From: Riptortus pedestris
Lineage: Eukaryota > Arthropoda > Insecta > Hemiptera > Alydidae
Reading direction: 5' to 3'
DNA length: 64,000 nucleotides
Assembly: GCA_019009955.1 (NCBI GenBank)
Contig: CM032228.1
Location: 175,381,001 to 175,445,000 of the forward strand
The notes beneath the pieces are model-generated. The model was not told the origin of the DNA. It saw only the letters and a program-made list of their open reading frames with translations, and did no database searches. The position numbers and the translations under genes are program-made. Positions within the stretch are counted from its first letter, which is position 1. The number at the start of each line of letters is the position of its first letter. This document shows positions 38,423 to 51,073 of this stretch, piece by piece.

Positions 38423-41400
38423 AAAAACGAAATTCTACAATGATTATCAAATCATAACCAGGCCTCGGTTTAATATTGACTTAGATATTTAAGTAGACTA
38501 ATAAAGAAAAAAGTATTGGACATTTTAGAATTAGAAAAAAACTTAAGAATCATTTTTTATTTATTAACGTCCACTTTTTGCATGCAAACTATGTATGTTT
38601 CTTCTTTTATTCTTTTTATTCTCGGAAAGAATGATATATAGGTCATGTATTAAGGAAATTGACCTATTCTAGACGAAGTTGAGTATTATTTAAATTAACA
38701 AATTCAAGAACGGTTATAAGAGGATAATGACATTTAATAAATGCAATGATTTAAGGCAGTCCATCGAGTGTTGTGTTAAGGTATTCATGTATTTCAAAAT
38801 GTTGGTCACAATCAAAATTAATTTAGTGACCAACTCACTAAATGAAATCCTTAACTTCATCGGAGAGAAGGGTGGTAACCTGCCCCAATTAGCCGTAATA
38901 ACAAAAAATGATCGTTGGATAATACTCACGTTAAAATTAGTATTTTTGTTCTAGGATGATAACGACTAAACTTGATTATTTTACCAGAGAGAGTTTGATT
39001 AGGAGAAGTGGGAATTTAATGTCAACATTTATGAAAATATTTTTTTTTTATTATGCTTCGAATCAAATTAATAACCAAACTTCTGAGCGATGTGTTATTT
39101 CAATTAATGTTCTATACATGAATTTCTAACAGGAATATGAATGAAATTATTTGAATTTTTGCATTTAAACCTCCATTCCTGCTCCTATGTATTTTTCATT
39201 AAAGCTACAATGCTATTACCGTATGTTCGGAATTAATTCTTATTTGCAATAGTATCTTACAAAACGAGTAATTAAGAATAAAATGTAGCATGAAGTCATC
39301 CGTTATCTATTAACACGTGGGAAATATTTCCTGTTTAGGCGTTCCAGAAGACATTTTTATCAACTACGAAGTAGGAATTCATGGTTATATTTTTTTCAAA
39401 AGCGTATTGAGTACAAAGTAATTGTAGTTCAATTAAGACAACTCTCCTAAATGCGGGACCATAAATAACCAACATTATTGCGCTGTTGTGATTTATTCTC
39501 TCATAATCAAATGAATACTAATGATACACTCCAGATAGGGGGAAAAAGAAAAGGAAAGACATTTCTTGACGTTGAAATTGACATCGTCAACAATCATCGA
39601 CAAAATTTGTTGGGAAGGAATTTGTCTGCCTCTTCAATACTTCAACAGTTTAAACTGGGTGATAAACTTGTTGACAGGAAAGTTTGAGTAAGTCGTTATT
39701 GTGATGCACTCAAGCAATAAAATGTCTCTTGAAAACATAACTCGTCCAACAACACTAAAGCACCACTCGGTCTCTTGAGAAGTATATTTTCCTCCAATAG
39801 AAGTACCGACTGAAATATTATTATGATGATGTTGTTCTTCTCAAATACATTTAAAGTACACTTTAGAAAAAAAAAACCATATCAGATTTTTTTAGTTACA
39901 AAATAATTGCTAAATAGAGGAACGATAAAGCCAGTGCCACATTACCATTTTACAATATTACATACAATAGAACTTCATTCATAAGAAATTTACAAATGGA
40001 GAATTGTTTCCGTCACAGAAATAATACACAGATGATTATGCATGACGCACGATTCTTTCCCTGTTTCTGCCTTAGTAAAATACCGATGAAATAAAAACGA
40101 TTTCTTTATGCTGGGATAAGCCATTTTGTGAGATATTAGCATATAATTTATTTATTTATATACGTTTTCCGTAAACTCCATAAATAAAATTACTTGCATT
40201 TTTCAGCTTTCAGACTTAAGTAAAGCCTCGCTCCTATTCATCTTACACAATCAATTAGCCAAAAACACACGTCTTATTTCAACAATAGACAGTGTTAAAA
40301 TAATATTTTCTTTAGGTCTTTACATCGTATGATGAGCATTTAGATAAACGAACAATTTGGCGCAATCAAATAACAACAGTCTATACTCTAAAAAACTCTA
40401 TTTTTCCATCGATACCATACGCAATATTTAACCAATTATCGTAAAATTAAATTCATGTGACGACGACCTTAGACTAGGACGAAAGAAGATTTAGTAGTAA
40501 AATAAAAAATGTGGTACAAGTCGTTTAAAATTCATTGAATATAAAAATTTTCGTTCTACTCAATTTTCCTAACTCGAATATCAACCTACTCTACTTATTT
40601 TTCTGTTTTAGCCCTACAGTTAACTCCAACTAATAATGTATCCAGTTAAAGGAACTATCACTAAGAAGCTCTTGTCTAGTTTAATTTTAACGCCTTGTTC
40701 ACATAGCAGCTTTATAGCCGATGAAAAATTTGACAGAATGTTAAATGACTTTCATTCTAAAACTTGAGAAAATTGCTGAGCTTACGCAGAAACTGAGTGA
40801 TGGGTTTTTTCACCTGCTAGCTAGGAAATATTAATATAAAATACAGGCAGCTAATGCTTCAGGTCATATAATAGTTTACTTGATATGCATCTTTTTTATT
40901 TTATAAAACATCTAGTGAAAATTAATCCTTAGACTTGAATGATGTGGTTTTCATTTTCGTATAAAATATCTATCTTCAAAACACTTGCCTTTTTATTTTT
41001 AAACACATTGAGTAATCAGTAATCATCGTGTTTGTCTTAATTCCAGAACGAAGAGAAAGGAGTTAGTATTTAACGCAGAGAGTTGAAATTAATATGTGAA
41101 GATAATCGTGCGGTTTATTCGGAGAAACGTCTTACTAAAATAGTGATTTTGCATAACCAACGGAGTTAAATTTATTAGCGAATGGGTTAAAATCTGTTGC
41201 AACAGAGAATATTGTGTTCTAGTGACACCAGGATCTCTTTCAACGTATCAACAGTTGCTGATAAAACAAATTAGTATTATGAGATATCGAGTGGTAATGA
41301 ATATTATCACCTTTCGAAGTAAGTTTTAGGCGGAAATATGACGACAATACTACAAAAAAAAAGGCCCATTAATATAAAATGCAGATGTCATAGGCTTCAA

Positions 41401-42974
41401 TATTTTTAAGAGTAGTATTATTAGAATATATGTTTATCAAAGGATCCACAAATTAGTATACTCTGCAAATTTTGTTAGATCAAAACAAATTAAAATGTCG
41501 AAAGTTCAAGGCATAATTGTGTATCTACGCTGCAAATGGTTCCTATGAACAAGAAGAAGAATACACCTGGGGAACAGGACGGTCCCGTGTTCTAATTTGT
41601 GTGGTACGAACTAACAAGAAAGTAGAGAACTCCATTTGTTATTAGAAGTTGTCTAATTACAGAAATTATTCACTAGGCGCTTGCAAACTAAAATGTATTA
41701 TACAATTAGCCTTACCCTGCTGTCCGGATAAGAGATTCCATAATGAGAAATAAGACCTTAAGGTGAGGATGTATGTCTGAATACAAAAATAGGAAAAATT
41801 GAACAGATGATATTCTATTCATTTAAAGTAAATAATCAAGGTCTATAAAGGCTTAAAAAGTTTCGCGAATCGGGATGGTAATGAATATAACACAACTTAT
41901 AATTTGATAAGTTATTTTTTAATCACAATTCGGAAAAAGTAATGCAATTTTGGAGAATGTGTGTTCTCCGCCTACATAAAATCAAAAATTGGCATTCTCT
42001 GAGGGAGATTCTCCCAGGAGAGAGTTGCTTTACCTTCAAAGGTCTCTCAAGAAAAGAGCTCTGAAGGCAGAAATCCAAAGAAAACACACTAAATAATTCA
42101 ACGCTACATAATGTCAAGAAGCTCAATTGTAGTTAGATAAATTTTTATTCCACCTCATGGAAAAAGATTCTCCTTCCTTCACTCAGAATTTCTTATATTA
42201 TTGTATTTTATACTTTTATTATCCTGGGACTAACATTGTAACCAAGTGGAATATCGTTTTTAATTTTTCATACGCTTTTAGAAAGAAGGTAAATTTCATT
42301 CCCCTCATAAATTTTATCACTTAATACATTAAATATTTAAAAAAATTACTAAATGAGTTATGAACATTTTAACAGAACTTTGAAGTAACCAATGACACAG
42401 GCAGTAAAATATTGTTATTTAAATGTTCAGTCCCAATTACAAATATGTCATTTTCCTTTACTCGGACAAATATTGCCACTATCTTACAAACCTAAAAATC
42501 ATTTTTACTTTGCATTTTAGTTTACTGATGCATTTAATTTAATACACGTCTCACATCTCCAACAGTGCCTCTTTAAGACCTTGTAACTAAAAACAGTACA
42601 GTTAATATTTACATCGCACGAACTATCGTCGAGGTCCGTCTCCCTAATCTAGTGGAACCCTCTGTAAAAATAGTTTTAGATCTACTTTTATGTAAGGATA
42701 TATATAGTATATTGTAGATTTTTTACGGGCTCAGACCCCAGAAACTGGACAAAAAAGTCTGTCAGCACCAACTCTGCCTCCATTTTATTGTATTCTTCAT
42801 AATTATCTTGAAAACAATATTTTTTTAAGGGGAAAATAAATTATTTTATAACAGGAAACTTACATTTCATATGAGATTTTTCTTATTTTACTACTGAATT
42901 TACCAATAATCATTTTTAGAGAAAATTCACACCAAAATAGAACACTATAAATAATCACATTAAATTTATTTTTT
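38423..42974. other. AT-rich noncoding stretch with SINE scraps
   Basis: 38556-38582 ('ttatttattaacgtccactt') is the tail-side end of the SINE family in minus orientation, and 38868-38905 ('gaagggtggtaacctgcccc') is another fragment in plus orientation. The rest shows no gene, RNA or family. 41940-42130 and 42600-42790 are somewhat less AT-rich but unassigned. Confidence 0.5.
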
Positions 42975-43540
42975 TAAGGAATATTATAAAATTTAGGAAC
43001 TGCATCAATCAGTTCAGAAACAATCTCCTTTGTTTCTAGTAAATTCCAACAACTTTGTTGTGCTGTTTCCACAATTGCTGCCATTAATTCTTCACTATTA
43101 TTATTCCTTCCATTATTTTTATTCCTCATTTTCTTATTCGGCAATTAATTTCATCCCATAGGTTGTTTTATGGGATTCAGTTTGGGATACTGAGAGAGGT
43201 TCTATGACGCCATAATTATATAAAATCCATTCTTTAGAATTTGAAGCCTTATGTTTAGAATCGTTCGCTCCAACCCCATTTTTTCCCTAATTTTTATTAC
43301 ACCATATCCTCATTATTACATACAACTTATATCCTCCAATCACATTAATGGACCCCAAAACCATAATGTTTCCTCCATGATTGACAGTCGGCTTCAAAAG
43401 TTCCATGTTCAGAGCTTCATTCTATTTTTATATTTCGCTACACTTTTTGCCCACCATGAGACCCAACAACATTTATTTTCCTTTTAATGTCCTTGTTCCA
43501 CATAGAAGACGACTTCATCAAATGTTCTTTTAAGTTTAAA
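42975..43540 (-). pseudogene. Tc1/mariner-superfamily transposase relic
   Basis: Minus-strand pieces in collinear order match Tc1-type DDE transposases. First comes a 'KINVVGSHGGQKV' segment (compare 'F.LFGSDGR..V'). Next is KPTVNHGGNIMVLGSINV at about 43370-43400 (family pattern KPTVKHGGGS.MVWG). Then comes QYPKLNPIKQ (family pattern QSPDLNPIENLW, where the catalytic acid would lie close by). Last is a C-terminal SEELMAAIVETAQ segment ending at a TAA near 42975. Several stops and frame changes break it, and the N-terminal DNA-binding domain is not visible. A TIR-like 'AGTGTTCATAAAAGTTTT' lies at about 43747 but no partner was found. Confidence 0.72.
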
Positions 43541-45687
43541 TCTTTAAGTAATAATTAAAATCAAGCGATTTATTTCTCAAGCTATTTACTTGTAACACCC
43601 CATATCAAGAGATAAGTTTAGGTCTATTTTTTACGCAATTTCCGTAGGTTCTTCATGAATTGTTTGATTTTAGTATTTTTAATAAATAAGAATTACACAA
43701 TCCAATTATTACTATTTTTACTTGTTGATGTATACACTTTATACTAGTGTTCATAAAAGTTTTATTTTTTCAATGTTTATGAACAAATGGAACAAACTAA
43801 TTCCATGAACAATATATAACCAGAAAATTATCATAATAAACCTATATACATCAATCTGTAATTATTAAAAACTGATGAATTAAAAAACAATATCTATTAT
43901 GATGATAATATTAAAACCATAAAAATCCAACTCGTGTGGTCACAGACTTTTTTGCTTAGGTTGTGCACTTTATGCTTTGTTTAATAAAATGACTCTTTTT
44001 TTCATATAAAAGTTTTAATTGACCCCATTGTCGCCTTGACGTTTGTTTGAATATGTTCTTCAAATATTTTAGTACACTTAATTTGCTCTTGAGATGGTAG
44101 CACTTTGAATGCCAGAGAGAATACTGAACTAAATCTGTGACCACAAAAGAGTCGAACTTTGTCTTTCTTTAAAAAGAAGTTATTGGTGGTAGTGGCATTA
44201 TTGAAAACCAGATACTGGACCTCAACAGTCCTGCCAACAATAAGGAATTATTCAATTTATTTACCAACATAATACTTGTATTTCAAAGTCATGAAATTGA
44301 GTTAGTCTAACAAGAGGGCAATCGAATAACCGTCAGGCCACAGATTTGCCAGAAATCCACTCTATTTTATTTCTTGATCATCTTTCCTTTCTGATTCACC
44401 CTTTTCCACTCACCCTTCCCTTGAGGCTTTGCTCCTCTTTGATCATCCATCATCTGATTTAGATCTCTTCAAAATGCTACATCACTACAAATTTTTTCTG
44501 CTTTACCTCTCACAATCTTCCTTGTCTTAGGCAGTATTCATCGTACTCTATGAAAATAAATAGTCCTAATGATTTTCATAAAAAAGTTCTAATACTATAC
44601 AATTTTCCATTCAGAAGTTTAAAAATTATCAAAATTATTATAATTAATCCCGATGAGTAAGAGAAATCCATTTATTTCGTCAAATCAGAACGTCGAAAAA
44701 AGACAAATTTTTCTAACTGAATATTTCATTACCAGCAGCATAGCTTTTACAATCTTGTCAGCTTACTTTGACTCCAGATATACATACAAGGTTTATTTCC
44801 AAGTTTTTGCTTGAATTATTTTCAAAGGGTGCAAATCAAGGCGTATTGTGATCTAGTAATTCTAGTGTTGCGAGTACAACATTTTCTCATGTTTACGAAT
44901 TTATTTAATGACGGTCTTGTATGTTACAAAATGTTTATACAATATTTATCGATTACTGAATTTTTTAAATTATTTTGTTAAATCCGAGAATGAAACGTCA
45001 CAAATGCATCCCTGCTTCGTGCTGATAATAAAATATTCAATTAGAAAATATTTCCAATTTTTCAACGTTCTCATTTGACAAAATAAATGTCTTTCTCTCT
45101 TACTCACCGGTATTAATTATATTTTGATATTTTCGTAACTTCTATATATATAATAAATCATATGTTATTAGTAAATATGTTTTATGAAAACCATGCAGGT
45201 AACGTTCAGGGAGATAAGTGTTATCGTAATAGATGGAATATGCTGCCAGGAGACCAAGGCTCTATACATTTTTGTGTTAAATAAAAAAAACAGTTTATAT
45301 CCAAGATGTTCACCATAAATAGCACCAAAGGATTAGAAAATGGGGTTCGTGAGTGCCATTGGTTAGTAAATCAAGCGTATAGTTCCAGAATTCATTGACG
45401 GAGAGGGAACTAACTTAAGGTATACATTAGGGCTAAACTTGGAGAGGATGGCCAGAGTGCAGGTGGCCTTTAAAGCAGCCCATCAAACTTATGTAGCCAA
45501 CTTGGTCCCAAGTTGCACTTAGCCAGGCAACAATCTAGCCATCACCAAAGAGATTAACTAGCTATGGATTTCCTGGCTAGCAGGAGATCATTCTCTACTC
45601 CTGGTTCTGAATTCATCGTTTCTGAAAACGACGTCTAGGGTTTTGTATTAACTACAGTATTTCCCTTTGTAGATTCCTGACGTTAAC
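43541..45687. other. AT-rich noncoding stretch
   Basis: A perfect 12-bp inverted repeat (TGTGGTCACAGA at 43935-43946, inverse at 44134-44145) brackets about 190 bp containing a 62-codon minus-strand frame without a recognisable family. 45180-45680 is GC-richer. No supported gene. Confidence 0.4.
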
Positions 45688-46074
45688 CCTTAATTGGCCA
45701 GGAACTCAAAAAATGACTTGAAATGAAAATTTTTCTTAAAAAGACATTAAATTAAATTTGCGTTCCTGATAAATAGAATATATAAGGTTTTACTTAATTT
45801 TTTTTTTTTTCTGAACAAAAATATTACGAATGACGACACTCGTACATGGTGTCTTTAAGTACACCTTGGCCAGTTACCCTAAAACCTTAGTGGTGTCTTT
45901 AAGTACACTCTGGCCAATCACCGTAAATCAATGGTCGTTTCTGTAAGTTATGTTAATAAACTGAAATAGTTTCTAAAAATGTAGTTAAATAATTTATTAT
46001 GTAATAAAAGAAACGCGTTGTAAATAAAAAATAAGTATATTGTAAACAAAATATAAATCCGTCAAAAATATCAT

Positions 46075-46315
46075 TAAACCTTCCACAGAAAACAGGGCCT
46101 TTTTCGGGTGTTACAAAGTTTCACATTACATTTTCAGCATAAAACAACTGTTTGATTTTGGTGACAGAGTCTGCACTTTCCTTTTGTAGTGAATACTTGT
46201 CAATGGTGCATCCCTTCAAGTCTTGCTGCATCGGCTATGAGAGCTGCAGCAGTTCTTGGCTGCAATTGGTGGTGTCTAGCCCTTTTAGCTCGCCGGTCCA
46301 GCAGAATATCCTATG
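46075..46315 (-). pseudogene. piggyBac-like transposase, C-terminal Cys-rich domain relic
   Basis: A single minus-strand frame with two internal stops contains LIADAARLEGMHH, then a Cys-rich stretch with the spacing KCRLC...(12)...C.KCNVKLC......CF. That matches the zinc-binding C-terminal domain of piggyBac-family transposases. It ends at a TAA near 46075. The DDD catalytic core expected upstream is missing: only about 250 bp separate it from the acidic N-terminal segment at 46561. Confidence 0.75.
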
Positions 46316-46560
46316 CAATGTGTATTCGAAATTGTTTTAAATTCCTTTTTTTTTTTTTCTTTTTTTTTTATGGTGTTCCTTTTGTGCAATAGCAATATGT
46401 TATTAACCACCAAATCCAATTATTAGCTGAAAATGTTCATGTAATATTTGTGGGAGCGGGTACCTATTCTATAAAGTGAAACGAACATGTCACTAAGGTC
46501 AACACTTTGTTGTCATACCATTTAATAATGCTGATACACTTTTTGTTATCAACGTATTCT

Positions 46561-46743
46561 TCATAATATCCTCTTCCCTCTTTCACCCTCATTATTGAAA
46601 TGTTCCAATATTTCATTCATTTCAATTTGAAAATTTCCTTCATCCATTTTGGGGCATCCGTCTGCATTTTCTCCTTCATTGTTGCTTTCTTCTTCATCAG
46701 AGGTGATACTAAATTTTGGTAGCAAAGAGAAAAATGGTTTCAC
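46561..46743 (-). pseudogene. Probable N-terminal acidic segment of the piggyBac-like transposase
   Basis: A 60-codon ATG-started frame is rich in Asp, Glu and Asn (SDEEESNNEGENADG). Acidic, low-complexity N-termini are usual in piggyBac-like transposases. It lies in the expected position and on the same strand as the C-terminal relic. It has no domain of its own, so the link rests on position. Confidence 0.45.
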
Positions 46744-47236
46744 CTCGACTTTTATACGTATCTGTTAATTAAAATGGTAAAAGTAAGAAATAATATAAAA
46801 TCATGCCCCTTGGGCAAATTTGTTGGTATTTGGCCAGGGTGAACTTAAGTACACCATCCTTAAAATCCATGCTAAAACTATATTTTTCTCCTGAATGGAA
46901 AATGAAACGCATAGGAACTTAAATATAATCCTTTACAACTAATTCACCCATTTTGGTTCATATTTAAATCGAATAGCGTATATTTTAATGAATTAGAAAC
47001 TTTGCTGGCAACTAGTGTGAAGTAGGGCGGTAAACAATGATGATTTTCTTCAGTATATTGCTAGTAATTAGCTCCAATAACAATAAATGGACTTGTGTCG
47101 CATATGCTCATGCTTGGGAGGTTACAGGGGTGTGGACTGTGGCCTAAAAGGGGTAAGAATAGAAGCAGTTGCTCTCTGAAAGGGTTAAATATGAATGGTG
47201 TCTTTAAAGACACCTTGGCCAGTTAATAAGGGTTAA

Positions 47237-47490
47237 TCTCAAAATTAACGTCAGGAAACTTAAATCCTCCTAAGGCAAATAAGCCATTTTCTCATGGGAA
47301 TGTTTTCAAATGACATCCTACTACGAGACGAAGAAAATGAATTATGTTTTATGTGTATGAGATATGTTCAATATTACATATTTATTTACTAACGCACTAA
47401 AAGCCTGAATTTTTATTTCTATGACACCATTCTCAATATGTAAAATTGAAGGTTATATCCGATAATGACGAAAATCGGTCTTGGGTTGTT

Positions 47491-47529
<39 letters not shown>

Positions 47530-48649
47530 AATTATTAATTGGACATATAACAAATTTATAGTGTTTTTATTAAGAGTTGCAGCAGAAACAACTATATAAT
47601 CATTTTTTTTAAGAGTAATATGGAATATTGTTGAACTATTTTTTTTTTGTATAATTTGAATATTGATAGAGTTATAGATAGTACTCCCAACTCAAACAAT
47701 TTTCACATGAGGCAACATCTATCCTTATCATCCCAATCATTGAGAAATCTGCCTAGCCCATAGATTAGCGCCTTTGCACGATGGACCTTTCATATTCATG
47801 ACCCAGTGAGAGATATTTATCAGATATGAATAAAATAAGAATAAGTTATAGGAAGACTGCGAAAATGAAAAGACAAGATAATAGAAAAAACTAGATTTCG
47901 TCGGCAAGAGACCTGCAACATCCAAGGGTAGTTAAGGAGGACTATAGGCTACACAGAAAGGCAAATGTATTACAAGGAATGGTAGTTACTATAAAATAAA
48001 ACTACCTTGAAATTAATTGAAAAAATTATAATTACGGAATTGGATTATTAATATGAAAATAAACCGAAGCCAGCGGTTTCTCATTCAGGGCAACCAAATA
48101 ATTTCCCAAAATGTCACACTGAACAGTCAAATAGGTCGCATAAAGGCATTATCAAAGGAGACCGCAGTCAAAGACAAGCAGTTGAATAAGAAAGGACATA
48201 AAAAGGAAACGAAATTAGAAGCCGGTGGGAAATGAAGCGAATCTAAAGGGAAAAGCTGAAGGATTTGGTTTTAATTAACTGAAACCGGTGATGGCATTAA
48301 TAGTTGGGCAAGATGGCGAAAGGTGGAAGGGAAAGGCTTTCCTCTCATTACTCCGGATCTCCCACCAAATTGAGGACCGTGTTTTTGTCATTTCACTCAC
48401 AAATGAAAATTCGAACGAGGTCCTTTACTTTATATTAATTAACAAAATAAATCCTTCTTTTACAAGATATAGGAAATAATTAACTAACGGATGAAAATTA
48501 ATTACTACCTTCTATTTTCAACATTTTTTAGCAATTTAGTCACACAGATTATTAAACCTCAATTATTGAATACTATTGATTAAACATAATTGTTAAAATT
48601 AGTTGAAATTTTAATAGAAATCTGTTTAAAAAGATCTATATTTTAAAAA
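47237..48649. other. Noncoding stretch with a (GA)n microsatellite
   Basis: (GA)n spans 47493-47527. Short frames at 47737-47925, 48053-48235 and 48288-48479 have no recognisable domains. Confidence 0.5.
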
Positions 48650-49050
48650 GTCTGTTACACAAGGACTGCGTATGCTAAGCAGATTTCACACGTGCAGGTA
48701 TGACACACTATTCATCACTTCACCCCATACATTTTCTATATCTAAGTAAAAATTCGATGTCTACATGTGGGGGATTGCTAACGGCTGAAAACAGGAAAGT
48801 GCAAATAATTCACTCATTATATTTACACTACGAAAATATGAAGAGGACAACAGAGGGGAAGAAAATCGGACAATGTACATGTATATTATCTTGTTTCAAA
48901 TTTATTTTTCTATATATACTCGACCTAATGCTTTGTTCATATCTTGAATTCGCAAGAAGGTCTTTTCTTTATATTAGAGTGAAAGAAGGATTTGATAGTG
49001 AGAAATTTAATCATATAAAATTAGAAGGCTTTAATTTAAACAACTTCTAA
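48650..49050 (+). mobile_element. Degenerate HINE, 5' end and body
   Basis: It starts GTCTGTTACACAAGGACTGC after an A-run and continues 'ctaagcagatttcacacgtg', matching the HINE 5' terminus with about seven changes. A body-like 'gggggattgctaacggctga' follows. The microsatellite and 3' hairpin were not found. The 116-codon frame inside (48700-49050) is not considered real. Confidence 0.5.
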
Positions 49051-49710
49051 TTTAAGTTTAATAGCTTCTATTCAAAATAATCAAAGAGACAAAGAGTATA
49101 TATATTTTTGCATTACTCGTCGCAAATATCAGCAGGATATTATCGATAGGTTACTGACTATTTAGTCAAGAGTTTTATGCTCAGTCAGGACGACCATGTT
49201 TTAATTAATATGAAAAGTATGGAAGCAGTAATTATATTGATCGTAATTTTTCTTTAAGGCACGTACTTTTATAAAGAAGAGTGGACATCTTTCAGGTTGA
49301 GTTCTGGAGCTAAAGATATTAGATTATATTTTGAGTCGACATGTTGCACTATAAGCCACACGTGCTTGGTTGCTGGAGTGACCTTTGAACTTCGCTCGGT
49401 TCTTTCCATCATTCCGGAACACCTCTTCCCCACACTCCATCCACTCTCCTTCTTGTCAATATAGATCAATCTAAGGAATGGGCCTTACCTAGCCTGGAAT
49501 CCACTTATGGAAATTCGCCCGCAAGAAGATTCCCAACAGACAGGCCACTAAATATTCCAGTGAAAAGTTTATACATTTTTTAGCATTTCACAAACTTCCC
49601 TCTCAGCAACTCAGTTTTACATTGCACCAAAGCTATCTCCTCAAACACTACGGTCACCAAGGACGTAATTAGTTAAACTAAAATAACACCTTTTACAGGA
49701 AAAATAAAAA
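49051..49710. other. Noncoding stretch, nothing recognised
   Basis: 49280-49560 is less AT-rich; no domain or family recognised. Confidence 0.45.
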
Positions 49711-49963
49711 TTATTTATTAACGTCCACTTTTTTGCAACTAAGGCTAATTGGGACGGGTGATCTACAGGTTACCACTCTTTTCTAGCTAGAGTGGGACAA
49801 CGGATTTTATTTAATGAATTTCGGCATTAAATAAATTCCTTTGCCCGAATTGGTGATTGGCCATCAAATTCCGAATAAATCGGTGGGAATCGAACTCGCC
49901 ACTCTAGGTTTACCATGTGAGATTAATGTCAACGCTATAACTCACATGGCTAACCTGAGCCCC
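49711..49963 (-). mobile_element. tRNA-derived SINE, longer variant
   Basis: It has the full head, body and TAA-type tail. The head (minus strand) is GGGGCTCAGGTTAGCCATGT with a B-box GAGTTCGATTCCC at about 49890. Compared with the 226-bp copy at 9896 it has an extra block of about 35 bp (49847-49883, 'gaattggtgattggccatca') between B-box and body. Target-site duplication not obvious. Confidence 0.88.
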
Positions 49964-50394
49964 AAAACCTCAATAAAGGAGGTCATATAAAAACGCTGTT
50001 ACATTTGTGTATATAGCACCAAATCATTCCAGTATTATATTTCATTGGGTATTCCAACACAAAATTCTGGTATACCCTTACAAATTTTATCTATTTATTT
50101 TAGATTTTCAACATACTTTCGTAACTAAAAAAGAGTTACATTATAGATTACTAGTATTACGTGGTACACACTTAACAAAAAATTACTGTTCAACTTCCAA
50201 ACCATACTTTTTCGTTAACTGAATAAACTGTACAAAACGCTGGCGCGGAAGTATTGACGAAAGTTAACGAAGCATCCGTACAGTTAAGAAATTCAGTGGA
50301 ATATGAATGTGATTTAGGTCTACAGGCTGCCCTGAAAAGAATGTTTCATAATATACAAGAAGAAGTCAGATAATAAAAACACACACGCACAAAC

Positions 50395-50452
<58 letters not shown>

Positions 50453-51073
50453 GAGTTAAATTAATAAATAAGCGTTTTAGTCCTATGCTATTCCAGGACG
50501 TTTATCTGAGACATTATATAAGATCAAATGATTTAAATATGATAAGGAGCATACAGCCTTAAACTTGAAACTTCGTAACAATCCTGAAGTACAAGTGAAA
50601 CCTCATTTTGTGCAGAATCTCAAAGTAAAAAACTGCACATCAACTGCGTAACACGACGCATCACTCAATTCATCGGATTATTACAGATGTAAAACACAAA
50701 AAAATTATGCCTCCTATTGGATTGGTTTTGTCAAAACTTCTGAAGACAAACTTGTCCCATAATAATAATAAAACCCCTCTAATGAGCCCAAAAACAATTA
50801 GCAATTTTAGAACTTAAAACTTAAAGCGAGTAAAGAAAATCTGTAGACTCTGTGCTCATATAAGACAACATAGATAGCAACCGGGAGCACTCGAATGAAA
50901 AGAAATGGTGGAAAGTTAACATCACTTCAGGAGGAAGTCCTCGCGATATGGATGACGCATTTCGAGCGTCTAATCAAATAAGGGAAGTCACGCACAGAAT
51001 GGAGATAAGGACCTCGCTCAGACCCTCAATCACGATGAAGTTATTGAGCCGTGATTCCTTCAAGTAAAAAATA
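49964..51073. other. Noncoding stretch with a (TA)n microsatellite
   Basis: (TA)n spans about 50397-50450 after a short CA-rich lead. 50880-51060 is GC-richer without a recognisable domain. Confidence 0.5.

Larger units (their letters stand above)
45688..47232 (-). mobile_element. Internally deleted piggyBac-like DNA transposon
   Basis: 1545 bp bounded by TTAA on both sides (45684-45687 and 47233-47236), the piggyBac target signature. The ends read CCCTTAATTGGCCAGG and, inverted, CCCTTATTAACTGGCCAAGG. Subterminal repeats of 'GGTGTCTTTAAGTACACC' type adjoin TTGGCCAG near both ends (45859, 45891, 46837 degenerate, 47197). The 47199 copy is the perfect palindrome GGTGTCTTTAAAGACACC. These are candidate transposase-binding repeats. 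Transposase remnants lie on the minus strand inside; the catalytic core is absent, so the copy is non-autonomous. Confidence 0.85.

Noticed and set aside
45688..47232. An intact piggyBac transposase gene
   Set aside because: The C-terminal part has two in-frame stops and the catalytic core is missing between 46315 and 46561.
48700..49050. 116-codon plus-strand frame
   Set aside because: It lies inside a degraded HINE body, has low-complexity composition and no recognisable domain.
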